Shown here: piece after piece, positions 45,341 through 56,231 of the stretch
How the letters are laid out: every line of letters begins with the position of its first letter
How positions within the stretch are numbered: the first letter of the stretch is position 1
NCBI GenBank assembly: GCA_036245805.1
Contig: BTRK01000004.1
Span: 10,478,001-10,542,000, forward strand
Reading direction: 5' to 3'
Source: Pristionchus mayeri
Lineage: Eukaryota; Nematoda; Chromadorea; Rhabditida; Neodiplogasteridae
DNA: 64,000 nt
Notes under the pieces: model-generated
Database searches by the model: none
What the model was told of the DNA's origin: nothing
Seen by the model: the letters and a program-made list of their open reading frames with translations, nothing else
Position numbers and translations under genes: made by a program

Positions 45341-46609
45341 TCATATGAAGTTGTACACTTGCTTCGCTGGCAGCACATTATTGGAGAACTCCTGAACAAA
45401 TCATATTTCGTTGATCGGGAATCTCTCTCACCCGTGGTGTCATCGTGTTGCCTCTCGGCCACTCGTTGATGACCACCATGTACCCCAGCAAGGGCCGCGA
45501 AGGATATCCCTGCACGTGGCATCCGCCGTGCTGGTTGCTGAAAGATCCATTGATGTCTAGAGTGCGAAAAAGGTTATTGGTATAGTATTTTCAAAAGCGC
45601 TATCCGCTTGACAGGTCTTCAGAATATGATAAGTGATTAATGATTAACATATATTGGAGATATTGGAAACACTTACTAAAAGTATTTCCAGTAAACCGAG
45701 ATCCCAACACGTCGTGTGGCCTTCCAGATGAGATTGGTGAAGTGCGAGGCAGCGTGATTGAAATTCGGACGAGAGTAGTCGTAGAACTTCTGCTCCTGTA
45801 ATTGCATGAGATTGAAATCGAAAAAATACATGAATCGAATATCAAGGAGATTACACTGTAGAATGCCTTGATGGTTGCATGGGCGAGGTCGTACTCGCTC
45901 ATTTCCCTCTCCTGCCATGCGAAGTAGATATTCTGCCCTCCTGAAGCGAAAACCAATTATCCTCAACTCATCAATAAGTCTTGATATCTATACATATATA
46001 TAAAGCGCAGTGTGTGTACGTCTGTCCGGATTTCGAAACAGTTGCGAAATGGGGAGGGGGAGAGATCGCGCGTCAACAAGTTGCGAAATGAGTGATTACG
46101 AAACCTACCCCGCTAGGACGGGGCCCCCGCCGAAGGCGGGGGCAGCCGTACTAGTAACACATATACAAATTGATAGTCTTGCCTAATTGATTGTGGTAGA
46201 GGCAGCTTGGGGCCGGGTGGTTCGCCACATATTGCGCCTGAAATTATATGAGTGTCATTTCAGATTTGGTTTGAAAATTTCACCCAATATCCAGCGCTAT
46301 TCTCCAAGTCCCTATCAACTGTGAGTGCGGGCGCATTGTGCACCCATCTGATGTAGTTGTAGTAGTTCAAAACCTGAAATATCTCTGGTTAACCAGAAAC
46401 TTTTAAACTAGTAAATGTAATTATCTCTGCATTGTATCTCGATCACCAAAATATGCCCCTTCTACAGTATTTTAATACAGAAAATGCGAATAATTTTTAT
46501 CATCCGACATAGTTTCTCGAGAATCACTCACGTGTAACTTGAAGAGGGTGACATTGAAGGCATCGGCAGTGAGACTGAGTAGGGATAGGGGAAGAAGTAT
46601 CGAGATCAT
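45341..46609 (-). CDS. Secreted CAP/SCP (CRISP-like, GAPR-1-type) protein
   Basis: Exons: 46609-46532, 46373-46284, 46237-46183, 45940-45855, 45795-45677, 45537-45432, 45391-45341; 585 bases, 194 residues, all in phase. Residues 1-16 (MISILLPLSLLSLTAD) look like a signal peptide. The CAP fold follows: LNYYNYIRWVHNAPALTVDR, LENSAGYWAQYVA, GGQNIYFAW where GEN is usual (the Glu is replaced by Gln), SHFTNLIWKATRRVGISVYW, GYMVVINEWPRGN and NNVLPA at the end. CAP proteins are secreted and often bind lipids; in nematodes they are abundant, and the precise role is unknown. The conserved cavity Glu is missing, so metal binding may differ. Intron 3 has a GC donor (TTAG/GCAAGA), a known minor class. AATAAA lies at about 45,286. 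The LTR element begins 105 bases past the stop. Confidence 0.88.
46060..46150. other. GC-rich hairpin in CAP intron 3
   Basis: GCCCCCGCCGAAGGCGGGGGC near 46,126-46,144 can form a strong stem in an AT-rich intron, preceded by a G-run (GGGGAGGGGGAGAG). It may be a fragment of an unrecognised repeat. Confidence 0.4.
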
Positions 46610-47156
46610 TGCTTTCGGCAGTGAGTGGCTGATGGACCTTCTTCCGCTTTTATAGTACGATCACATGCACTCGAAAACATGCGAGGATGTTTTTTTGAAT
46701 TTTTTAGTGCTGAAAAAATGCACTAAGAACTGGGCGTTGTTTTCTGGTAATTCCGATCAGTTCGTCCCCCCCACACACTAGAGTTCGCGAAACGATACCA
46801 TGTTCTCTACATTCTTTGCACTCTCTCGCCGATCGACCGGTCGAGAGAGCGTGTGCAATGAAGTGACGGCGGCACGAATTACGAATTACACATGAGGACA
46901 ATGCACCTAAAGTGAGTACTCGTGTCCTGTTTCGATGATCGAAGAATCAAGACGAATTGAAAACATCGTAATGCAATTCGAAGTGGTTGTTTGAATTTAC
47001 ATTTTCGAAGTGGTTATTTTTTGAATTTACATTTACCGATTACTCCCTGAATCTCAATCGATTAAAGCTGTGAAAGGCACAAATCCGTAAATTCTGATTG
47101 TGCCAGGATTAGGCAGATTTGGGCTCTGTACCGTTTGGGGGGACAAGCAAGGGCTT
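46610..47156. other. CAP upstream region with palindrome copy 3
   Basis: The palindrome at 46,779-46,891 (arms TTCTTTGCACTCTCTCG and CGAGAGAGCGTGTGCAATGAA around GACCGGTC) lies about 170 bases upstream of the CAP start codon. Otherwise nothing was recognised. Confidence 0.6.
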
Positions 47157-48453
47157 GGTAGACATATGAGAGACTATCTGAGAGGATCGAGCAATTTCAC
47201 CTATGAGCCGTACAGCAAAAAATAAAATTCCTTGAAAATAAGTTCCTAGGGTTACTTTTTCACGTAGATAAAAAAAATCGACCTTAGAAAGCCGTATCTC
47301 TGACCCCTCATTCTCTGTATTTCGCCGAAGTGGGTGGTCGGTTTTCGAAAAAATTTTTGGAGCTTCCAAACTCTATAACCAGATAGTGATCCTGAAGGAA
47401 CTCGATGAGATAAGCATTTTTCCTGTTGGAAGTGAAGTGCTAGCTCATCTGTGAAAAAAAGTTACGGCCATTTGAAATTTTAAAATCGCCGACCTGAAAA
47501 ATTTAATTTCATAGGGGGATTTTAGGTATGTTCATTAAATTCCCCGTGAAAAACTACCCCTTGTATTGAAATTGTAGCGAAAAATATTTTCTGGACGGGG
47601 GTCAAATGGCCGACCGAACACCTCGGACTTGAACGATTTCGACCGAAAAAAACGACTTTTTGCGGAAATCTTTTTTAGATCGACTTCTCGTGAACTGTGA
47701 TGTGGAAATTCGGTTTCTACGAGTGAAAATACGCCAGAAAATCTATATCTCGTGAAATTCTGTGATGTTAAATTTTTCGGCCCTAAATGCTCTTACGGCT
47801 GGAATTTTAGGGAAACAATTTCACACCTTTGAGGTCGAGAAAGTGGAAAAATTTGATATCACAGAATTTCACAAGATATAGATTTTCTGGTGTATTTTCA
47901 CTCGTAGAAACCCAATTTCCACATCACAGTTCACGAGAAGTCGATCTAAAAAAGATTTCCGCAAAAAGTCAATTTTGTCGGTCGAAATCGTTCAAGTCCG
48001 AGGTGTTCGGTCGACTATTTGACCCCCGTCCAGAAAATATTTTTCGCTACAATTTCAAAACCAGGGGTAGTTTTTCACGAAGAATTTAATGAACATATCT
48101 AAAATCCCCCTATGGAATACAATTTTTCAGGTCGGAGTTTTTTAAAATTCAAATGGCCGTAACTTTTTTCACAGATGAGCTAGCCCTTCACTTCCAACAG
48201 GAAAAATGCTTATCTCATCGAGATCCTCCAGGATCACTATCTGGTTATGGAGTTTAGAAGCTCCAAATTTTTTTCAAAAACAGACATCCCACTTCGGCGC
48301 AATACAGAGAATGAGGGGTCAGAGATACGGCTTTCTAAGGTCGATTTTCTTTATCTACGTGAAAAAGTAACCCTAGTAACTTATTTTCAAGGAATTTTAT
48401 TTTTTGCTGTACGGGTGTATGTGAATCCGCTCAGATAGTCTCTCATATGTCCA
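47157..48453. mobile_element. Foldback element
   Basis: The arms 47,157-47,790 and 47,800-48,453 are inverted copies; the ends read ACATATGAGAGACTATCTGAG and its complement. Internal matched motifs include CCCCTCATTCTCTGTAT. The loop is almost absent, so the whole element is one long palindrome. No coding capacity was recognised. Confidence 0.8.
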
Positions 48454-48891
48454 CTGTAATTCTGATACGTCCATTGTAATTCTGATACGTCCACTGCATT
48501 TCTGATACATACGTTGCAATAATGCCTCTTTTGACGTAGGAAATGGCTGACTTTGAGCCATGATAAGTTCGATTACGCCAAATGAAGAAAATAACTTGAA
48601 CCTCCGTTCATGATTATTATCCTTCAGACGAGCAAACGATTCAACATGGGGAAAGTCTCACGGTGTTGCATCATGCCCATTATTATTATACTTGCCCCCC
48701 CCCCACAAACTGTAGATATAATATTTTATCAATTATCAATGCAGATCGTAGATCTTGATTGATGAATTATCGCCAGTGTGTCAATGTGTTTTCATGCGTT
48801 CTAATCCACCGGAAATCAGTGGATCGCCAATCACATGAAAAACAATCCTTATTTTTCCACTCTTTATTTCTTGCACTTCGAGGGTAATTAG
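48454..48891. other. No firm feature
   Basis: Three diverged copies of TGATACGTCCATTGTAATTC run in tandem at about 48,465-48,515. A C-run at 48,697-48,706 follows. No gene was seen. Confidence 0.4.
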
Positions 48892-49006
48892 TAGAGTTCG
48901 AGAAACGATAGCACGCCCTCTTCATTCTCCACACACTCTCGTTTCTCGAACGGTCTTGAAAGTGTGCAGAATGAAGAGACCGTCGTATCGTTTCTCGATC
49001 TCTAGT
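48892..49006. repeat. Short palindrome, copy 4 of the family
   Basis: The ends TAGAGTTCGAGAAACGATA and TATCGTTTCTCGATCTCTA pair, and the inner CTCTTCATTCT pairs with AGAATGAAGAG. It abuts the mariner-like element at 49,008 with only a TA between. Confidence 0.75.
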
Positions 49007-49007
49007 A

Positions 49008-49858
49008 TTAGGTTGTTCGGAAAGTTTTTTTTTTTTTATTTTGTAGATGATGTGGGCTTGGATACTCTCTATAACAACCAGTAGTGCATACCGTTTCGAT
49101 CAATAGGCCTTGAGCAATGAGGTCCGAAGTTAACCCAGTCGACTTTTCTCCGAGATTTTCAAGGGCGCACATTTCATTGCAGAATAGAGATAGGCATACA
49201 AATTACCCACTATTGTGAAGTGCGTCAAATAGGGTTATTAATAAACATAAAGTTTTAAATCTAGCGCGTATTACCTAATCTAGCGAAGCATCGATTGGAT
49301 AATCCGCACTACGATTTGATTTTCGAGCATAATTTTGAACTTATTGTGCTTCCCCCGTTCAACCTAGAGAACAAAGCGATTTTTATTTGTGAAGTACTTT
49401 ACATGGGCACTGTATATCCTTAATTAGGTGGGAATCCAATTACACATTCAATAGCAGGTTTTCTTCAGAATATTCATAACGAAATTTGAACATCGAAATG
49501 GTGACATACTGATATCTCTCGTCTCTCTCGAAGGTTGAAAGCCTGGTTTTTCCTTGTTATCATTAATATCAACTCTAGCCCTATAACAAATTATCCGTTT
49601 ACTATCGGTAGGCATCTAGTTCTCGGGAAGAAATGACCCAACAAAAAACACTGAAATTTCGTTTTTTGAGGTGTTTTTGGCATTTGCTAACTTTTGATAT
49701 TTTTTCTAGTCTGCTATGTGACCGAAATGCGATTTGAACATACTGTGGTATTCCACCGCTAAGGCCCTTGCATATACAATTGACAAAATAACTGAAGTCG
49801 AATGCCAAAAGAATTGGCATGACAAAAATAAAAGAAAGAAACTTTCCGAACAACCTAA
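49008..49858. mobile_element. Short mariner-like element remnant
   Basis: TTAGGTTGTTCGGAAAGTTT at the left end is inverted at the right end (AAACTTTCCGAACAACCTAA), with TA on both outer sides. At 851 bases it is too short for an intact transposase gene and has no convincing frame. Confidence 0.8.
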
Positions 49859-50195
49859 TAATTATGCAAATGTGTGTATGAGGTACCGCACTCTTTCTCA
49901 CAATCGCATTCTGAACAAGGACTGCATGCAGATCTAGAGTATGCTTTGAAGATTGGTACGTTTCAGAATCGTATCTCGATCTCGGCGTGAAGGCTGAAAT
50001 TCAACGGTTGAACCCCTGAATCAGACTCATCGACGTTGTGTTATGATTCTGTCCACTCTCCCATGTTCACAGACTACTCGCTGAGCATAACACGGGTATC
50101 ACGAGTCAGTGGAGGAAAAAATCACCCCTCGGAAACAATTTCCAACTTTTATTTTTTGTTTGCCTTCATATTATAGTGGTAGCATACACTAGGTC
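49859..50195. other. No feature seen
   Basis: This is sequence between the mariner remnant and the foldback. The motif CACGAGTCAGTGGAGG at about 50,099 also precedes the foldback at 3.6 kb, so it may belong to that element family. Confidence 0.4.
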
Positions 50196-52345
50196 CAACT
50201 TCTTGAAAAATCTAGGTCACAGGTCCCAGTGCCGCCATTTAGGAATTTTCCGGTTTTACGACCGGCCCCACTGTATGCCAGCTTCCAGATGTGCTACAGT
50301 GTTGGCAGTGGGCTCAAAATGAGCGGAAAATTATTTTGAACAACTTTTATGTTGAAAGTGAAACCGTTGGACTTCAATTTCAGATAATATGAACGAAAAC
50401 CTGAAATTACGATTACAAATAAAATCATAGCGTCTCGGTGAGTAGCAAACCCAGTGAATTTTATTGAAGATTATGGAAGTTTACCTCCATACGCATATAG
50501 AAAAGAATAGTAATCGGCAGTTTCAGGGTGGACCCTTTCCGCAGTATAGCTCCGAAGGTCGAAAAAATGATAGGCCAAATATCAAAAAATTCTCATCTCG
50601 CAGATTTATCATTCCATTCGATCAGTTCGATCATTTACTTACATTTCTTGATCAAAGAAATTATATGACGTTGAAAGAGCACGCAAATTACTCACTTCAA
50701 AAAATTCGATTTTAATCCCTCCTAATTTTCCATGTTCGTGAGCATCCAGCTCGGGATTTACCCAGCTGTGGGATTGCTTTCAAATTGCAATCAATAGTGG
50801 TGACTGGCTTGAGTACATTCTGTAATTATTGGCTTTCCAGTCGATTTCATGCCCTTGATTTACATGCTCGAACTTGCTGGATCTCGTTGGTCCACAAATA
50901 ACATATCATATCATATTTATCCTGACGTCAGGCACAATGGTCCTGCAGGAGGGTGACTTCAGTGTGGAGGGAATGGGGATCTTCGGTCTCAGAGCGTCGT
51001 TAGGTCAAGGGATGGGATCTTCTTTGGCTTCTCTGGTCAACTGTAGGGACGATCGTGACGGATCTCCGTTGAGCATCGAAGTAGATCATCCTGCCGCCGA
51101 ACACCTGACTTGCGCCGGTTAGGAACTCACAACGCAGACAGCGGGGCTTTCTTGACGGTAGATCACTCGAGACGATGGGAATCCGTCCGTGCTCCTCCTC
51201 TTGAAGTGTACCAAGTAGGCGATACTCTCCGGGTTGCCCAAGCTGACGGGAGAGGATTCCCCAAACTAGGTCGGAAAAGAGCGGGGTCAGGGACGACCGC
51301 CCATCACGAGCGCTAGAATGGAGAAAATGGAGAAAATAACATAATGCTATTTTAACAAATAACATAATGCTATTTTAACTAAATTTCAAAGAATCTTCGC
51401 TGTTATTGATAGCCATAAATCATATTTAGCGCAGGAGAGATGGAAAATGTTAAAGTTGTGACCATTTTCAAGGTTGTTCAAAAAATTTACAATGTCAATG
51501 TTCAAAAATTTCATATTTTAAAAATCGTGCTCTATGTTGTTATTATCAGCATTTTCTATCTCTTTTTATCTCATAATAATTATTAGCATTAGAAAATTGC
51601 ATAGAATCATCGAAATTTAGCCAAAATAGCATTATGTTGTTTTTGGACCAACGCGATCCAGCAAGTTCGAACATGTAAATCAAAGGCATGGATTCGACTG
51701 GAAAGCCAATAATGACAGAATGTACTCAAGCCAGTCACCACTGTTGACTACAATTTGAAAGCAATCCTACAGCTGGGTTAATCCCGAGCTGGATGCTCAC
51801 GAACATGGAAAATTAGGAGGGATTAAAATCGAATTTTTTGAAGTGAGTAATTTGCGTGCTCTTTCAACGTCATATAATTTCTTTGATCAAGAAATGTAAG
51901 TAAATGATCGAACTGATCGAATGGAATGATAAATCTGCGAGATGAGAATTTTTTGATATTTGGCCTATCATTTTTTCGACCTTCGGAGCTATACTGCGGA
52001 AAGGGTCCACCCTGAAACTGCCGATTACTATTCTTTTCTATATGCGCATGGAGTTAAACTTCCATAATCTTCAATAAAATTCACTGGGTTTGCTACTCAC
52101 CGAGATGCTATGATTTTATTTGTAATCGTAATTTCAGGTTTTCGTTCATATTGTCTGAAATTGAAGTCCAACGGTTTCACTTTCAACATAAAAGTTGTTA
52201 AAAATAATTGTCCGCTCATTTTGAGCCCACTGCCATCACTGTAGCACATCTGGAAGCTGGCATACAGTAGGGACGGTTGTAAGACCGGAAAATTCCTAAA
52301 TGGCGGCTCTGGGACCTGTGACCCAGATTTTTCAAGAAGTCGTGA
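50196..52345. mobile_element. Foldback element with a loaded loop, related to the one at 3.6-5.4 kb
   Basis: The arms 50,196-50,908 and 51,640-52,345 are inverted copies. Both carry TTTAGGAATTTTCCGG, as in the foldback of oac intron 12. The 0.7 kb loop is different in composition and holds an unidentified open frame. Confidence 0.75.
51000..51365 (-). CDS. Unrecognised 121-codon open frame in a foldback loop
   Basis: The frame is open over 121 codons in a GC-richer island within AT-rich arms. It contains LGQPGEYRLLGTLQEEEHGR and FGGRMIYFDAQRRSVTIVPT. I recognise no family; it may be a piece of a retroelement captured by the foldback. There is no clear start context or splice sites. Confidence 0.25.
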   Translation of the reverse strand: MLFVKIALCYFLHFLHSSARDGRSSLTPLFSDLVWGILSRQLGQPGEYRLLGTLQEEEHGRIPIVSSDLPSRKPRCLRCEFLTGASQVFGGRMIYFDAQRRSVTIVPTVDQRSQRRSHPLT

Positions 52346-53164
52346 TACCTGTGATAAATTAGACGTCGAGTTCTTCAAGGTTTTCTTCAATGTTTCAAGG
52401 CAAATACCAAAGATGCACGGTAAATTAAAATTATTAGATCCACTTCAAAAAATCGATCTTTTTCGAACAATGCCAGGAAAGAAGCCAATCGCTCAGCATC
52501 AAGTTTGATGTACATATTTTGTTCTATGCTACACACACTACCAACTCGAATTACAAATTGTAAGTTTTGGTGGACACGAAAGAAGTAACCTCGATGATAA
52601 ATACCATCCTTACACTCCACTGATTGTGGTGTTTGCGTGTTCCACGCACTTTGGTCACGCTGGTAGTAAATTCCCTTTCGCCAAAAACATGTGATGACAC
52701 CTCCAGTCTACATATGCAAATGGAACACACCATTAGAGGAAAACCTATCATTACGACTAGCTTCACGGTTACTCCATGAATTTCGAAAGTTTAAAACGTA
52801 TATGGATTTATTATTTGAAGACATTTTATATTAGTCTCGAGAATGTTGCAATCGCGCGGTATTTTTCTGCATTAACAATAAGAGGAAAATAATTCAAATG
52901 ATAAGAACCGATGTAGGTCGTTACTTGTCCTGCACATCTCAATGCATATGACTTCACGATATTGTAGCGTTATTTTTTAAAAGTAGCATAATTGAAAATT
53001 GTGTTCCGCTTGCGTCGTTGCAATTATGTTATGCACCTGTTTCCCATTATCTATTTCATAAAGACAAGTGCATATTTTAACTTATCATCTCTTTTTATTT
53101 TATGCAAAATTCAATTATTGTTTTTTGCTTACGATAAAACGCGTGTGCTATTGAAAAAAAAATA
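52346..53164. other. Possible receptor exon remnant and AT-rich sequence
   Basis: On the minus strand near 52,766-52,700 the frame KLVVMIGFPLMVCSICIC is one membrane helix. A diverged relative of 52,640-52,860 lies at 63,690-63,890. This suggests a chemoreceptor fragment duplicated with its flank. The rest is AT-rich with no feature. Confidence 0.3.
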
Positions 53165-53781
53165 TTGCTATATATATTGCTATATTACCAGTAAACCGTA
53201 AGAATTTTTGCTGGAGGGTTTGTGGGGGCATGGGAGTGGGGGCGCTGCGTACGGCATCGGGGCACATGCCCATTAGGCAGAAGTCCAGCTTTGGTCCCCT
53301 CGGCAAAATTTTCAGCATTTCTACAGTATCCTGATCGGACGCACATTCTGTCCTGCGAAAACGAGGTCATACACTCGCACTTTCCAAGCTGGTGCAGGTG
53401 GCGGTCGGCGAGAAAAGATATTTCATGCGGAAAAAATACCGAGTGTATGGGCAAATAAACGAGAAAAATACCGAAAAGTAGTGTCCGTACGTCCGTCCGT
53501 GCGTCTATCCGTCCAGACTTTGCAATATTCCCCAAAAACTACGCAAAATTTATATCCTTTTGCGTATTCATGAGGGTAGTCATGCCCGTAGAATCATTTG
53601 ACCATCGAAAAATGAGCAAAATTGATATTATATGGATTGGAAATGGCCATTTTAGCGGTGGAGCGACCATTATTCTTTGGAGCGCATCCATGACTTTTTC
53701 AAAAACGCAGGAACTAAATTATTTCCTTGGTAAATTATGAACGCCTTATTATTTAAAAATTTTAGAATATACTTTTGGAAT

Positions 53782-53855
53782 TTTATTATGGCCGAGTGGC
53801 TGACGCGATTGGCTGTCAAACACACAAGTTGGGGGTTCGGAGCTCGTCGTCGTCA
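53782..53855 (+). repeat. tRNA-like core, second array
   Basis: TATGGCCGAGTGGCTGACGCG and GTTGGGGGTTCGGAGC correspond to the A-box and B-box regions. The B box is damaged. Confidence 0.5.
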
Positions 53856-54510
53856 AAACGTTTTGCCACGCTTCGAAATGCCTTGGACTGGTGGGAAAAT
53901 AGTTTATCTATATATGGTAGGTCAAAATTAGCGCTGGGTCAGTTCATATTCGCTGGGTCATACATATGACTAAAATTTTTACACACTGAAAGAGCTGTAT
54001 CCGAGTAATGAGTCCGTTATTTTAAGCTCATATAACATACATTTAGCTGCCAACATCTACCAGAACGTAGTTCCCCGCTAGTTGCTATATTACCAGTAAC
54101 CCGTAAGCTTTTTTGCTGTGGGGTTTGTGGGGGTGTGGGAGTGGGGGGCTAGGAGCGGCATCGGGTCACTTGCCCATTACGCACAAGTGCAGCTTTGGTC
54201 CCCTCGGCAAAATTTTCAGGAGGTCCAAAAAACGTGTCATTCTGTCCGTCTGTTCAACTCACGTTATTTCCGCAAAAACCGTGCGAAATTTCTGCAATCC
54301 AAAAGTGCGCTCGCACTTGTCTGGCCGACCCAACCATTTCGCCAAAACCACGGACCGATCGATTACCGTACACTGCAAAAGTCCGTTGGGGTGACTATTT
54401 TTCCTTGGAGCGACTTCATGACTTTTTCAAAAACGCAGCAATTCAATTGTTTCTTTGGTAAAATATAACCGTCCCATTATTTAAATTTTTGTGAATATAC
54501 ATTTGTATTT

Positions 54511-54583
54511 TTATCATGGCCGAGTGGCTAACGCGATTGGCTGGCAATCACAAAGTTGGGGGTTCGATGCACGTCGTCGTCAA
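54511..54583 (+). repeat. tRNA-like core, second array
   Basis: TTATCATGGCCGAGTGGCTA and GTTGGGGGTTCGATGC are close to the best core at 10,102. The acceptor-like 3' end is not preserved. Confidence 0.55.
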
Positions 54584-56231
54584 AACGTTTTGTCACGGTT
54601 CAAAAAGCGTGCGAATGGTGGGAAAAATAATTTGTGATTACGGTAGTCCAAAATTAGCGCTGGGTCAGATCATATTCGCTGGGTCATTCATATGACAAAC
54701 ATTTTTACACACTGAAAGAGCTGTATCCAAGCCATGAGCCCGTTATTTTAAGCTCATAAAACGTGCAAGCAGTTGCTAACATCTGACGGAACGTAGTTCC
54801 CCGCTAGTTGCATACCTTACCATAAACTGAACGCTTTTTCGACTGGCGCGTTCGATTCGGATGAGATTTTGATAGTTTCTGTGCAATCGAAATACAAGGT
54901 CATTACACTAAAAAGATTTCCGAAATTTCCAGAAGAAAAAAATTTACGACCAAAAAATAGGTGTTCGTTGACTTGTCCGTCTGTCCACAGTATACCATTG
55001 GATTGGCGTTGGGTCAGATCCTGTGTCAGACTCATGATTTCATCGGAGGATAAATGGAAATCATCGATACCGTGCTACTACAGTAACCAATGACTACCGT
55101 AATACAGTTCGCTGGGTCAGACGCTGGGTCAGATTCATGATTTCGTCGGAGGATGGTTGCAAAACATCAATACTAAAATCCTACAGTTACCAAAACCTAT
55201 CATATCCCGTGGCACTGTGTCATATGATGGGTCAGATTCATAATTTTGTTGTTCAATAAATGCATCACGTCGATGTCGATTCTCGGCCGTAGGCTCTAGC
55301 GTTGGGTCAGACGCGGCTTTAGGTCCGCGATTTTGTAGGCATTTTTGCAATCAATAGGGGAAATGGCTTCTTCCTGGAACACAGTCATGTTGGGATAGGC
55401 GTAGTTGCCCACTAGTACCTTACCATAAACTGAAAGCTTTTTTGACTGGCGCGTTCGTTTCGACTGATATTTTGAAAGTATGACCCCATCCGGAATACAA
55501 GGTAATTACACTAAAAACATTCCAGAAATTTCCAGAAGAAAAATTTTTACGACGAAAAAATAGGTGTTGGTTGGTCTGTCAGTCTGCGTACCGTAACCTG
55601 GGAGTGGCGTTGGAGCAGATGTTGTGTCAGACTCATGATTTCATCAGACGATCAAAGCAAAACGTCAATACCGTACTCCTACCGTAACCGAAAGCTACCG
55701 TAACCCGTAGCCGTGGGTCATATGCTGGGTCAGATTCATGATTTCGTTGGTAAATCGAGAGAAAACGTCGATATTGTATTACTACAGTATTCGAAAGCTA
55801 TCGTAACGTGGCAGTGGGTCAGGCACTTGGTCAGATTCATGATTTCGTCGGTCTATCTATACAAAATATCGATACTGTGTCGTCACCTTCTGTAAGCTCT
55901 AGCGTTTGGTCAGATGCGGCCTGAGAACCGTGATTTTGAGGGTATTTTCGTACTCGATCAGGTAATGATTTACGAAATTTTCAATACATTCTAATATTAA
56001 AAGAGGCGCAGTTGCCCACTAGTTTCTGAATAACATAAATCTTTGTAGTCACATGCGATTGGCATAATAGCCAATACCGCGAAAGGATCGTAGCTTGTGA
56101 ACGTACCACAATAATTCGAGTACATTCTTTTCTCGAGTTTTCCGAATGGCGATAAATTCTCTTGTATCATGTATATTTATGCTCATGGTTATGTTTATTG
56201 CCGTTGTAATCTACTTTTTTTACTTTACATT

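Larger units (their letters stand above)
53165..56040. repeat. Second tandem array with tRNA-like cores
   Basis: The unit boundary GTAGTTCCCCGCTAGTTG or a variant occurs at about 54,067, 54,794, 55,401 and 56,009. Units share the TACCAGTAACCCGTAAGCTT start, G-rich tract and TCAAAATTAGCGCTGGGTCA stretch with the array at 7-11 kb. The last two units lack the tRNA-like core and carry repeated GCTGGGTCAGATTCATGATT instead. It lies about 190 bases upstream of the srd-like gene. Confidence 0.75.
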
